NCBI GenBank assembly: GCA_910579225.1
Contig: CAJTTI010000008.1
Location: forward strand, 62,001 to 126,000
DNA: 64,000 nucleotides
DNA from: an uncultured Lachnospiraceae bacterium
GTDB taxonomy: Bacteria; Bacillota; Clostridia; Lachnospirales; Lachnospiraceae
Direction: 5' to 3'
Position 1 is the stretch's first letter. The number at the start of each line of letters is the position of its first letter. The position numbers were made by a program, and so were the translations under genes. This document shows positions 42,685 through 51,021 of the stretch, in pieces. The notes below the pieces were generated by a model. It was not told where the DNA came from. It did not search any database and saw nothing but the letters and a program-made list of their open reading frames with translations.

Positions 42685-44711
42685 TCGATTCCTCCCCGGC
42701 AAGTCGCAATATAGACAGGATTCTGTCCCGTCATCAGATGGTAACTGCCAAGTCCTTTTGCCCTCGCAATGCTCACGGAAAGAATCTCCTCTTCGGTCAC
42801 CGGAAGTGCTTTCAGACAATCCATCATCTCTGCGATGGTTTCCAGCGTCACTGTATTGATGACCATGCGGATCTGGGGATTTTTTTCAAGCAGGCATTCT
42901 ATAATCTCTTTCAGATTACCGGCGGAACCTCCGATAAATGCATGCGTCGGTGCGGGAAGATCCTCTATTGCCCCCGGTGCGAGCCCCTGAATCACCTGAA
43001 TATTGGACGTTCCAAAATGCCGCTTGTTCTTTTCTATGAGACTGCAGGCTTCTTCCTTTCGCTCAATGGCATAGACCATGCCGTCCACTGCCTGCATCGC
43101 CATCTCCACGGACACGGAACCGGTGCCGGCTCCCACATCATAGACCACCGCATCTCTGGTCAGGCGAAGCTTTGCCACGGACAGACTGCGAATCTCACTC
43201 TTGGTCATGGGCGCTTTTCCCCGCAGAAACTCTTCATCCTCCACACAGGCACGCATACCATCAAAATACTCCGGATTCTCAATCAGGGCCGCACAAAGTC
43301 TGTCATACTCTCCGTCTGCCAGTTCTCCCGGAAGACCGGAAGTAATCTTCTCCTCCGGGTATCCCAGACTCTCCCCCACTGACAGCCGTACATGAGAGAG
43401 GCCATATTCCTGCAGGTCCCTGCACAATTGTCCCACACTGTCCCCGCCGCTCAGTATGGTAAATGTCTTCTCGTGAGACCGGACTGCTCCTACCAGATTG
43501 GCTTTCCGCCCATGGGCACTCTTCAGACATACGTCCTCCCAGGCCAGATGCAGCTTTCCGCACAGATACATGACAGAAGAGATCCCGCAGATACTTCGTA
43601 CCTCGCAGTCCACATGCTCCAGCGCCTCATATAATCTCTTTGCACCACTGTAAAATCCGATATCGCCGGACAAAAGCACAGCCGGACAGGTATACTCCGG
43701 ATGCGCCTGGATATAGTCTGCGATCCTCTGTGCATCATAATCCTTATAAAATGGCCTGTCAGAAGCCCCGACCGCCTCCAGCATCCGGCCTGCTCCTATC
43801 AGCAGATCAGCGGCTGCCACTGCCTTTGTCGCCTCCACTGTCATGCCGGAAAACGTGCCCATGCCGATACCGATAAGGGTCACAACTCTCTGTCCACCCC
43901 TCTTTCGGACAATATCTGCTCTTTCCGGAACCGGGAGCTTTTCACACGGACTCCCCCACCATCTCTCTTCCAGTATCTTTAAAATCTCTTCATAAGCATA
44001 TCCTTCCTGCTCCGGCGGTCTTCCTACCAGGACCACTTTTGCACCTGCCCTTTTTGCCGCGCGGATCTTCTCCTCAAATCCTCCGGCCCTTCCGGTCTCC
44101 TTTGTGACCAGATAGGTGCAGTCAAACTGCCGGAGCATGGCCGTATTCAGTTCCTCACTGAAAGGTCCCTGCATGCAGATCAGATTTTTTCCCCGAAAGC
44201 CCAGTTTTTCACATGCTGCCGCCACATCTCCGGTAGAGAGCACACGGGCAAAGACACGCTTTTCATAGTCCGGAATGATTGTATATTTTGCCAGCTCCTT
44301 GCTGCCGGTAGTCGCCAGAATATTCCCCTTTGTTCCTGCCAGGTATGCGGCTGCTTCCTCCACCGATGAAACCGGTATCACATTCTCTGACTCTGCATTT
44401 CCGCTCTCTCTGATCAGACGAAGATACTCTGTCCCTGTATCTTCGCATGCATTTGACACATTCTGCGATACCACGGCCGCATAAGGATGCGTGGCGTCCA
44501 CCACCAGTCCCGCACCCTCCTGCCGGATAAAATCCGCCATCTGCTCCTGGTCCATGCGCCCTGTATGCACTTTTATATATTCATGTTCCGGCAGAAGCGT
44601 CTCTCCGTATTCCGTCGCTACACAGGCGGTCACACGGACGCCGCGGCCGGACAGATATTCAGACAGTGTCCTTCCTTCTGCCGTCCCGGCAAATATGATT
44701 ACCGATCTCAT
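42681..44711 (-). CDS. cbiJ-cbiE-cbiT: CbiJ-CbiE-CbiT fusion: precorrin-6A reductase, precorrin-6B C5,15-methyltransferase and decarboxylase
   Basis: 676 residues in three parts. Residues 1 to about 265 are CbiJ/CobK: VIIFAGTAEGRTLSEYL, VVDATHPYAAVVSQN and the LICMQGPFSEELN signature. Residues about 275-480 are CbiE: VVTLIGIGMGTFSGMT with the tetrapyrrole methylase pattern and SGDIGFYSGAKRL. Residues about 485-676 are CbiT: MTKSEIRSLSVAKL, the SAM motif YDVGAGTGSVSVEMA and AFIGGSAGNLKEII. Together they reduce precorrin-6A, methylate C5 and C15 and decarboxylate the acetate side chain. CbiE-CbiT (CobL) fusions are common; adding CbiJ is less so. GGAGG lies inside the end of cbiG. Confidence 0.94.
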   Translation of the reverse strand: MRSVIIFAGTAEGRTLSEYLSGRGVRVTACVATEYGETLLPEHEYIKVHTGRMDQEQMADFIRQEGAGLVVDATHPYAAVVSQNVSNACEDTGTEYLRLIRESGNAESENVIPVSSVEEAAAYLAGTKGNILATTGSKELAKYTIIPDYEKRVFARVLSTGDVAAACEKLGFRGKNLICMQGPFSEELNTAMLRQFDCTYLVTKETGRAGGFEEKIRAAKRAGAKVVLVGRPPEQEGYAYEEILKILEERWWGSPCEKLPVPERADIVRKRGGQRVVTLIGIGMGTFSGMTVEATKAVAAADLLIGAGRMLEAVGASDRPFYKDYDAQRIADYIQAHPEYTCPAVLLSGDIGFYSGAKRLYEALEHVDCEVRSICGISSVMYLCGKLHLAWEDVCLKSAHGRKANLVGAVRSHEKTFTILSGGDSVGQLCRDLQEYGLSHVRLSVGESLGYPEEKITSGLPGELADGEYDRLCAALIENPEYFDGMRACVEDEEFLRGKAPMTKSEIRSLSVAKLRLTRDAVVYDVGAGTGSVSVEMAMQAVDGMVYAIERKEEACSLIEKNKRHFGTSNIQVIQGLAPGAIEDLPAPTHAFIGGSAGNLKEIIECLLEKNPQIRMVINTVTLETIAEMMDCLKALPVTEEEILSVSIARAKGLGSYHLMTGQNPVYIATCRGGIE

Positions 44712-44715
44712 GTTC

Positions 44716-45765
44716 TCAATCCTCCATCCAGACAGTATAGTCCATGACCGCCGCCGCCACGGTCACCCCTTCCCGGGCCGTCTTCGGAATCAACAGCTTC
44801 TTCGTCCCGGCGCCCTTCAGTGCCGCCCTCCCGCAGATATTTCCAAGACTTGTGACAGTTCTGACAAAATCCGACTCTTCCAGTTCATCCTCTGATTCCG
44901 TCTGCAGAAGCTCATCCGCCGTATAAGTATCAAAAGGCACCTCCAGCCAGTCAGCCAGTTCAAGGAGCGCCTTTTCTTCCTTTTTCAGATCAATGGACGC
45001 AATGCGGCACACACTTTCCGGGAAAATCTGATGCTCGTCCAGCACCTGCAGCACCACATCCTTCAGGTGCGCCGCACCCGTGCCCCGCCTGCATCCAATC
45101 CCCAGCACCGTGATCCGGGGCACCAGATGGAGCGTATGAGCAAACAGCTGTCCTTTTCTGATATCAACAGCAAATCCCAGGGGAAGCACATTTTCCGTAT
45201 CCAATTCCTCAGGTACTGTGCCGAATACCGGGAAAGCACTGTACATTCCCACGCGCTTTCCCGCCACCAGCTCTGCAGCGACCTCTTTCGCATATTCCAT
45301 GGAATCCAGATACATCCCCCTCTGCGCTGCGAAGGCATCCACCGCAAATTTTCCATGCAGATCTGTAGCGGTGGTGATCACCGGTTCTGCATGCAAAAGC
45401 TTTGCCACCAGACGCGTCACGGCATTGGCGCCGCCCATATGACCGGACAGCAGAGAGATCACATGTTTCCCCTGCTCATCTGCCGCAAGGACGGCCGGAT
45501 CTGTCTTTTTGCTCTGCACAAACGGAGCGATGCTGCGCACCGCGATCCCCGCCGCCCCGATGAAAATCAGGATATCAGCTCCTGAAAACTGTTCGCAGGT
45601 CCATTCCTTCAGAGATACAGACAGCACCCGGACCCCCTCCGGCGGAACTGCATTCCTCTTTTTCACCCATGCCCTGCAGGATATATGCTCTTTTGGCAGC
45701 TTCTCCGCCAACTTCTGCGCAAGCAATGCTCCGTGATCTGTAAAACTGATGATCTCTGCTCTCAT
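44716..45765 (-). CDS. cbiG: cobalt-precorrin-5A hydrolase
   Basis: 349 residues. N-terminal domain: IISFTDHGALLAQKL; central region IFIGAAGIAVRSIAPFVQSK and SLLSGHMGGANAVTRLVAK, typical of CbiG. C-terminal domain: ITVLGIGCRRGTGAAHL and AALKGAGTKKLLIPK. It opens the delta-lactone ring and releases acetaldehyde, a step specific to the anaerobic pathway. GGAGGG precedes the ATG. Upstream, the operon is interrupted by the DUF4274 gene. Confidence 0.95.
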   Translation of the reverse strand: MRAEIISFTDHGALLAQKLAEKLPKEHISCRAWVKKRNAVPPEGVRVLSVSLKEWTCEQFSGADILIFIGAAGIAVRSIAPFVQSKKTDPAVLAADEQGKHVISLLSGHMGGANAVTRLVAKLLHAEPVITTATDLHGKFAVDAFAAQRGMYLDSMEYAKEVAAELVAGKRVGMYSAFPVFGTVPEELDTENVLPLGFAVDIRKGQLFAHTLHLVPRITVLGIGCRRGTGAAHLKDVVLQVLDEHQIFPESVCRIASIDLKKEEKALLELADWLEVPFDTYTADELLQTESEDELEESDFVRTVTSLGNICGRAALKGAGTKKLLIPKTAREGVTVAAAVMDYTVWMED

Positions 45766-45792
45766 TTCTGCCCTCCAACTTTTTCATTTCCG

Positions 45793-46311
45793 TTATATAT
45801 AGATTTTATCCAGACAGACTCCCTGTATTTCTGCTAAAAACACCTCCGGAATATCCAGATTATATTTTTTGATACAATATCTGTCAGTTCTTGAAAAGGG
45901 AGGGGTATATTGAATTTTGAAATCGCTGAAAGCACCATCTAGTATCATCTGTTCCAGCTTCAGCAAAAATCCAGCCCGGTTTTTACTGTAATCCGGTTCC
46001 TCCGCAAGAAACTCTTCTCTGTTGCTGAGCAGTAAATCCAGTCCTTCCGAGAGATAAAATAAATACAAAGCCGTTGACATACAACAATTTTTATTTTCTA
46101 TGATCGCTTTTGGTATCTCAAAACCGTCGTCAAAATTATAGTGTGATACAAGTAAATGCAATGTGACCGGATCGGATATCTCCCCCACCAGCTCGCATTC
46201 TCTCTTCTTTAAAGCCTCCATACACTTCTGGCTTCCGTCACCATAAAGCGCGTCAAGTTCTTCATTTCCATATAATAAAATTTCTAATATTTCTTTATTA
46301 TACTCGATCAT
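45793..46311 (-). CDS. DUF4274 domain protein inside the B12 operon
   Basis: 172 residues. The central stretch SDPVTLHLLVSHYNFDDGFEIPKAIIENKNC, followed by a TALYLFYL helix, matches my memory of DUF4274 proteins, whose function is unknown. The codons look clearly more A/T-rich than in the flanking cbiG and cbiD genes, suggesting separate origin. The ATG at 46311 follows GGGAG at 8 nt and removes a weakly supported extension to 46350. It has 27-57 nt gaps on either side, unlike the tightly packed cob genes. Nothing in it suggests a B12 reaction. Confidence 0.65.
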   Translation of the reverse strand: MIEYNKEILEILLYGNEELDALYGDGSQKCMEALKKRECELVGEISDPVTLHLLVSHYNFDDGFEIPKAIIENKNCCMSTALYLFYLSEGLDLLLSNREEFLAEEPDYSKNRAGFLLKLEQMILDGAFSDFKIQYTPPFSRTDRYCIKKYNLDIPEVFLAEIQGVCLDKIYI

Positions 46312-46368
46312 ACTCCTGTCTCCCGAAAACGATCTCTTCCAGAAATTCAAAAGTGTTCCTGTAAATGT

Positions 46369-47550
46369 TCAACCCTTCCGGCACGCGATCTTCCCCGCCA
46401 GTTCCGTTACATTCCCGGTCTGACCCAGGATCCCGTATACCCTGGAAAATGTGAGAATGCCTGTCTCCAGGCGGTTCTGGACACGTTGATTTACATAAAA
46501 CTCCATCCGTTCCATCAGCCGTTTCATCACCTGTTCTGTGAGTCCGGCTTTCTCAAGACAGCTCAGCGCATCGTCTGTCGTTACACACTGCATCATCTGA
46601 GAGAGCAGAGGAAGAGGAGCTCCCAAAAGCGCCGCATGGACCGTCAGAAGCTCCATGCGTGCATCCGCATTATGAGAATGCGTGTTCATGATCCCGCCGG
46701 CAAGCTTTACAAATTTCCCCATATGTCCCACCAGCAACACGCCCTTTGCCCCGAATTCCACGGCGGCATCCAGCGCTTCGCCCACAAAATTGCTGCATTT
46801 CACTGCATCCTCCAGGCGCAGGCCATGTCCGTACGTTTCCAGAAAATCCAGCCCGTAATTTCCCGGCACGAGCAGAAGATATTCCATCCCGTTCGCCAGC
46901 TTCTGCCGAATCTCCACTCGAATCGTATCAATCAGCGCCTGTTCGCTCATGGGCTCCACGATCCCGCTGGTGCCAAGGACCGAGATGCCGCCCAGAATCC
47001 CAAGCCTGGGGTTGAATGTCTTCTCAGCTAACGACTCCCCCTCTGGAATGGATATCAGGACCTGAAGACAGCCGGTATAGCCGAACCGTGCACAGATCTC
47101 CAGTACATTTTCACAGATCATCTGCCGGGGAATCCGATTGATCGCCGCCGCTCCCACCGGCTGCTCCAGTCCCGGCTTTGTGACACGGCCCACTCCTTTG
47201 CCGCCGTCAATACAGATCCGGCTGCTTTCCCCGTTTTCTTCCGGCGCTTTGGACGGTATTCCTTCTGCCCCGGCATATGTCACTTCTGCACAGACCAGGA
47301 TCCCGTTCGTCACATCCGGGTCGTCTCCGCCGTCCTTTCTCACTGCACATTTTACAAAGTCTTTTCCTCTGCTCATATCCAGCACTTCCAGGCGCAGGGG
47401 AAGCCCTTTTGGTGTCATGAGATCCACATATTCTGCTGAACTCCCCGACAGCAGCATATATGCCGCTGCCTTCGCGGCCGCAGCCGCACAGGAGCCTGTT
47501 GTATAGCCATATCTTAATTTTTTATTGTTTTTATATATGTACTGTTCCAT
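46369..47550 (-). CDS. cbiD: cobalt-precorrin-5B C1-methyltransferase
   Basis: 393 residues. N-terminal signature LRYGYTTGSCAAAAAKAA, then GKGVGRVTKPGL and VGAAAINRIPRQMI, GTSGIVEPMSEQAL and VLLVGHMGKFVKLAGGI, all strong CbiD marks. It methylates C1 in the anaerobic corrin pathway; aerobic organisms use CobF instead, so the gene marks this as the anaerobic route. The ribosome site (GTGGGAAA) is weak. It is 44 nt downstream of cobT. Confidence 0.96.
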   Translation of the reverse strand: MEQYIYKNNKKLRYGYTTGSCAAAAAKAAAYMLLSGSSAEYVDLMTPKGLPLRLEVLDMSRGKDFVKCAVRKDGGDDPDVTNGILVCAEVTYAGAEGIPSKAPEENGESSRICIDGGKGVGRVTKPGLEQPVGAAAINRIPRQMICENVLEICARFGYTGCLQVLISIPEGESLAEKTFNPRLGILGGISVLGTSGIVEPMSEQALIDTIRVEIRQKLANGMEYLLLVPGNYGLDFLETYGHGLRLEDAVKCSNFVGEALDAAVEFGAKGVLLVGHMGKFVKLAGGIMNTHSHNADARMELLTVHAALLGAPLPLLSQMMQCVTTDDALSCLEKAGLTEQVMKRLMERMEFYVNQRVQNRLETGILTFSRVYGILGQTGNVTELAGKIACRKG

Positions 47551-47594
47551 TTTCCCACATCGCCGCCGATTCCATTTCTGCTTTTCCCAGTCTG

Positions 47595-48656
47595 TTATAC
47601 CTGATGTGTATATGCCTCCACGTTAGCCCCGTCCCAGGTCGTCAGATGATAATAAACGTTCAACGCCTGATCGATGAGGGACAGCGCCATGATCGCTCCG
47701 GTCCCTTCGCCCAGATGCATGTCCGCCTGCAGCGGAGCTTTCATACCGAGACGCTCCACCACCAGCCGGGAAGCAGGCTCCGCCGAACAATGGGTACAGA
47801 TCATATATTCTTTTGCAGTTTCACAGAGCATCCCTGCCAGATATGCCGAAATCGCAGAGATAAATCCGTCGATCAGAATCGGCATCCGGCAGCAGGCAGC
47901 TCCCAGGTAGCAACCCACCATACCTGCGATATCCAGACCTCCGATTTTCGAGATCACATCAACTGCATCGTTTTTATCCGGCTGATTGATCTCGATTGCC
48001 TTTTTAATGGTCCGGATCTTCCGCTCCAGTCCCTCTGTGGAAAGCCCTGCGCCGCGCCCCGTAACCGTCTCCACATCCTGATCAAAGAGAACTGCGGCAC
48101 AGGCGGAACTGGTAGTTGTATTTCCAATCCCCATCTCACCGGTTACGATCAGATCATATCCTTCCTTTTTTAACCCGCAGACCACGTCTGCGCCCGTCAG
48201 GATCGCCTGAATGCACTCTTCCCTGGACATGGCGGGCCCTTCTGCAATATTGCCCGTCCCATGCCGTACAACGCGGTTCTGGATGCGCGGATGCTTTCCG
48301 TCAGTCAGGGAACCGATATTCACAGGAATCAGCTCACAGCCTGCCAGTCCGCACATGACGCATGCCGTCGACAGCCTGTCTCCCATATTTTCCAGCACCT
48401 GTATGGTCACAGAGCTGTCTGTCTGCGTCACGCCTTCCTTCACGACTCCGTTGTCCGCCCCCATGATGACCACTGCCCGCCGGTCCGGATGGGGACAGGA
48501 GGTCCCACAGATTCCTGCAATCTGTACCAGCACCTCTTCCAGCCACCCAAGCCCCCGAAGCGGCTTGCACAAAGAGTCCCAGCACTTCCAGGCCTCTTCC
48601 ATGACCTGCCGGTCCACAGGCCTGATCTCACTTATGATTTCTTCCAGATTCTTCAT
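47595..48656 (-). CDS. cobT: nicotinate-nucleotide--dimethylbenzimidazole phosphoribosyltransferase
   Basis: 353 residues, the usual CobT length. Motifs: VVIMGADNGVVKEGVTQ, TGEMGIGNTTTSSACAA, KIGGLDIAGMVGCYLGAA and the C-terminal catalytic Glu region LGEGTGAIMAL. It activates a lower-ligand base to its alpha-riboside phosphate. No dimethylbenzimidazole synthesis genes (bluB or bza) are present, so the base may be imported or made elsewhere. AGGAG stands about 8 nt before the ATG. A 144-nt gap without a gene separates it from cbiC. Confidence 0.96.
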   Translation of the reverse strand: MKNLEEIISEIRPVDRQVMEEAWKCWDSLCKPLRGLGWLEEVLVQIAGICGTSCPHPDRRAVVIMGADNGVVKEGVTQTDSSVTIQVLENMGDRLSTACVMCGLAGCELIPVNIGSLTDGKHPRIQNRVVRHGTGNIAEGPAMSREECIQAILTGADVVCGLKKEGYDLIVTGEMGIGNTTTSSACAAVLFDQDVETVTGRGAGLSTEGLERKIRTIKKAIEINQPDKNDAVDVISKIGGLDIAGMVGCYLGAACCRMPILIDGFISAISAYLAGMLCETAKEYMICTHCSAEPASRLVVERLGMKAPLQADMHLGEGTGAIMALSLIDQALNVYYHLTTWDGANVEAYTHQV

Positions 48657-48800
48657 GTCTTCTTCTCCTAACTGCTTTTATGAAGTCTTCAAAATTCACC
48701 CAGTCCCTGTCTTTGCGATGGCAGCATGTACACTCCACCGATATGACGATCCAGTCAAAAATTTCCAAAAAACATCCGTCTCCGGGTTCAGACCCGACAT

Positions 48801-49430
48801 TCACCCCTTCGCATACAGCATGGCATTACAGATCGTCGCCGCGATGTTACTTCCGCCTTTCCTTCCTCTTGCTACAATATACGGCACTCCTGCCGTCATG
48901 ATCAGCTCTTTGGCTTCCACCACATTGACGAATCCTACCGGCGCGCCAATGATCAGCGCCGGGCGGATCTTCCCCTCCTGAATCAGCTCATACAGCCGAA
49001 TCAGAGCTGTAGGCGCATTTCCTACGGCAAAGATGACCTCCCGGTTCAGAGAAGCTCCGCGCTCCATACAGACTGCTGCCCGGGTGCATTCTCTCTTTTT
49101 CGCTTCCTCCGCCACATCCTCATCGGACATGAAGCAGAAGGCGTCTCCGCCGTATTCCTTCAGTTTTTTCTTATTGATGCCGGACCAGGCCATCTTCGTA
49201 TCCGTCACCACTGCTGCGCCGCGCCGCAGAGCCTCCACCCCCAGCATGGCCGCACGCTCCGAGAAACACAGATTATCCGCGTAGTCAAAATCCGCAGACG
49301 TGTGGATGCAACGTTTTACAATGGAAAATTCCGGCTCCGGCCACATCCTTCCATCCAGTTCCTCCGTGATGATCTCCATACTTCGATTCTCAATCTCCGT
49401 CGGTTTCACAATCTCTATTCTGTCCAGCAT
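48801..49430 (-). CDS. cbiC: cobalt-precorrin-8 methylmutase
   Basis: 209 residues, typical CbiC/CobH size. Motifs: IENRSMEIITEEL, VVTDTKMAWSGINKKKL, the AVGNAPTALIRL stretch with the catalytic His region altered to Asn-Ala context, and ALIIGAPVGFVNVVEAKE. It shifts the methyl group from C11 to C12 to form cobyrinate. Its ATG overlaps the cobyric acid synthase stop as TGATG, and GAGGGAA serves as ribosome site. Confidence 0.94.
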   Translation of the reverse strand: MLDRIEIVKPTEIENRSMEIITEELDGRMWPEPEFSIVKRCIHTSADFDYADNLCFSERAAMLGVEALRRGAAVVTDTKMAWSGINKKKLKEYGGDAFCFMSDEDVAEEAKKRECTRAAVCMERGASLNREVIFAVGNAPTALIRLYELIQEGKIRPALIIGAPVGFVNVVEAKELIMTAGVPYIVARGRKGGSNIAATICNAMLYAKG

Positions 49431-50926
49431 CAGATTCCCTCCTCCAGTATCTTATATATTTTTTTCATATCAAAGGACCGCCGGACCAGAGCCGCAAGCC
49501 TGTCATATTCCTGCTCTTTATGCGCTTCCAGGTCAAAACTCCATGCTCCGTACTCCAGTCCCTTAACTGCCATCAGCCTTTTGATCATCGCCTCTGCAAA
49601 GCCTGCCGTATCAAAGATACCATGAAGATAGCTTCCCAGCACACTGCCGTCCTCATTGGACAGTCCATCCAGTCTGCCATCCGAAAGCCGAATCAGCTCC
49701 AGGCATCCGCCCAGGTTCTCAGTTTCACCCATATGAATCTCATACCCGGTCACCTCCTGGCCTTCCCAGCCTTCCCACAGACCAGTTCCACGCTCCATTC
49801 TGCCCGTAATCTGCGTCCGGGTCTTGGCCTTGCTGAACACTGTCTTTGTATCCAGAAGCCCCATTCCCCGCATGGACCCTCCATGTTCCACCCCATACGG
49901 ATCTTCCATCACACTTCCCAGCATCTGAAAGCCTCCGCAGATACCGATCACCGGCGTCTTTTTCTCCGCCTGTCGCAGAATCAACGCTTCCATACCGGAC
50001 TCCCTCAACCACTGCAGATCGTCCATGGTATTCTTCGTTCCCGGCAGCAGAATCAGATCCGGCTCCCCCAGCATCCCGGCCTTCTGCACATACCGAAGCG
50101 ATACTCCTTCCATCCGCTCAAATACGGAAAAATCCGTAAAATTCGAGATGTGCGGCAGATGAATCACTGCCACATCCACGCCGGCGCCTTTTTGTGTCTG
50201 CGTCAGCCGGTCAGAAAGGCTGTCTTCATCATCTATATCCAACGACTCCATAGGAACCACTCCCACCACCGGAATAGAAAGCTTTTCTTCGATCATCTCA
50301 AGTCCTGGTTTTAAGATCTTTTCATCTCCCCGGAATTTATTGATCACAAGCCCTTTGATCATCTGCTGCTCGTCTTCCTCCAGAAGCTTCACCGTCCCGT
50401 AAAGCGCTGCGAAGACGCCTCCCCGGTCAATATCGCCCACCAGCAGCACCGGTGCACCGGCCATCTTCGCCATTCCCATATTGACGATATCGTTCTCCCG
50501 CAGATTGATCTCCGCCGGACTCCCGGCTCCCTCAATAACGATGATATCATATTCCTGACTCAATCTGTTATAAGCACTGATCACATCTGCTTTCAGTTGT
50601 ATTTTATCCCGATAGTAGTCCATGGCTTTCATATTTCCCCGGATCTCCCCGTTCACGATCACTTGACTGCCCACATGGCTGGTGGGCTTCAGCAGAATCG
50701 GGTTCATATCCACTGTGGGCTCGATCCCGCAGGCCTCCGCCTGCATAGCCTGCGCCCTCCCGATCTCCAGCCCGTCCTTCGTAATATAGGAATTCAGCGC
50801 CATATTCTGAGATTTAAAAGGGGCCACCTTATATCCGTCCTGCATAAATACTCTGCAGAGCCCCGCCGTCAGAAAACTCTTCCCCGAGTTTGACATGGTT
50901 CCCTGCACCATGATCGCCTTCGCCAA
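49430..50926 (-). CDS. cbiP: adenosylcobyric acid synthase (TTG start)
   Basis: 498 residues (CobQ/CbiP). Begins AKAIMVQGTMSNSGKSFLTAGL, followed by FKSQNMALNSYIT and IVIEGAGSPAEINLRENDI. The C-terminal glutamine amidotransferase has the nucleophile Cys in PVIGICGGFQMLG and SYLHGIFD. It amidates the b, d, e and g side chains. The start is read as TTG at 50926 because GAGGTG lies 6 nt upstream and the product then begins like its family; the next ATG is five codons in, and the longer frame to 51022 is unsupported. A 95-nt gap separates it from the DUF4132 gene. Confidence 0.95.
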   Translation of the reverse strand: MAKAIMVQGTMSNSGKSFLTAGLCRVFMQDGYKVAPFKSQNMALNSYITKDGLEIGRAQAMQAEACGIEPTVDMNPILLKPTSHVGSQVIVNGEIRGNMKAMDYYRDKIQLKADVISAYNRLSQEYDIIVIEGAGSPAEINLRENDIVNMGMAKMAGAPVLLVGDIDRGGVFAALYGTVKLLEEDEQQMIKGLVINKFRGDEKILKPGLEMIEEKLSIPVVGVVPMESLDIDDEDSLSDRLTQTQKGAGVDVAVIHLPHISNFTDFSVFERMEGVSLRYVQKAGMLGEPDLILLPGTKNTMDDLQWLRESGMEALILRQAEKKTPVIGICGGFQMLGSVMEDPYGVEHGGSMRGMGLLDTKTVFSKAKTRTQITGRMERGTGLWEGWEGQEVTGYEIHMGETENLGGCLELIRLSDGRLDGLSNEDGSVLGSYLHGIFDTAGFAEAMIKRLMAVKGLEYGAWSFDLEAHKEQEYDRLAALVRRSFDMKKIYKILEEGI

Positions 50927-51021
50927 TCGTCTCACCTCTTCTCCTGAATCTTTCTTTCCCCAAAATTTCTGTCCTTTTACAAATGTCTGTACACAACCCG
51001 GACCAGGGATCCGTCTCCACA

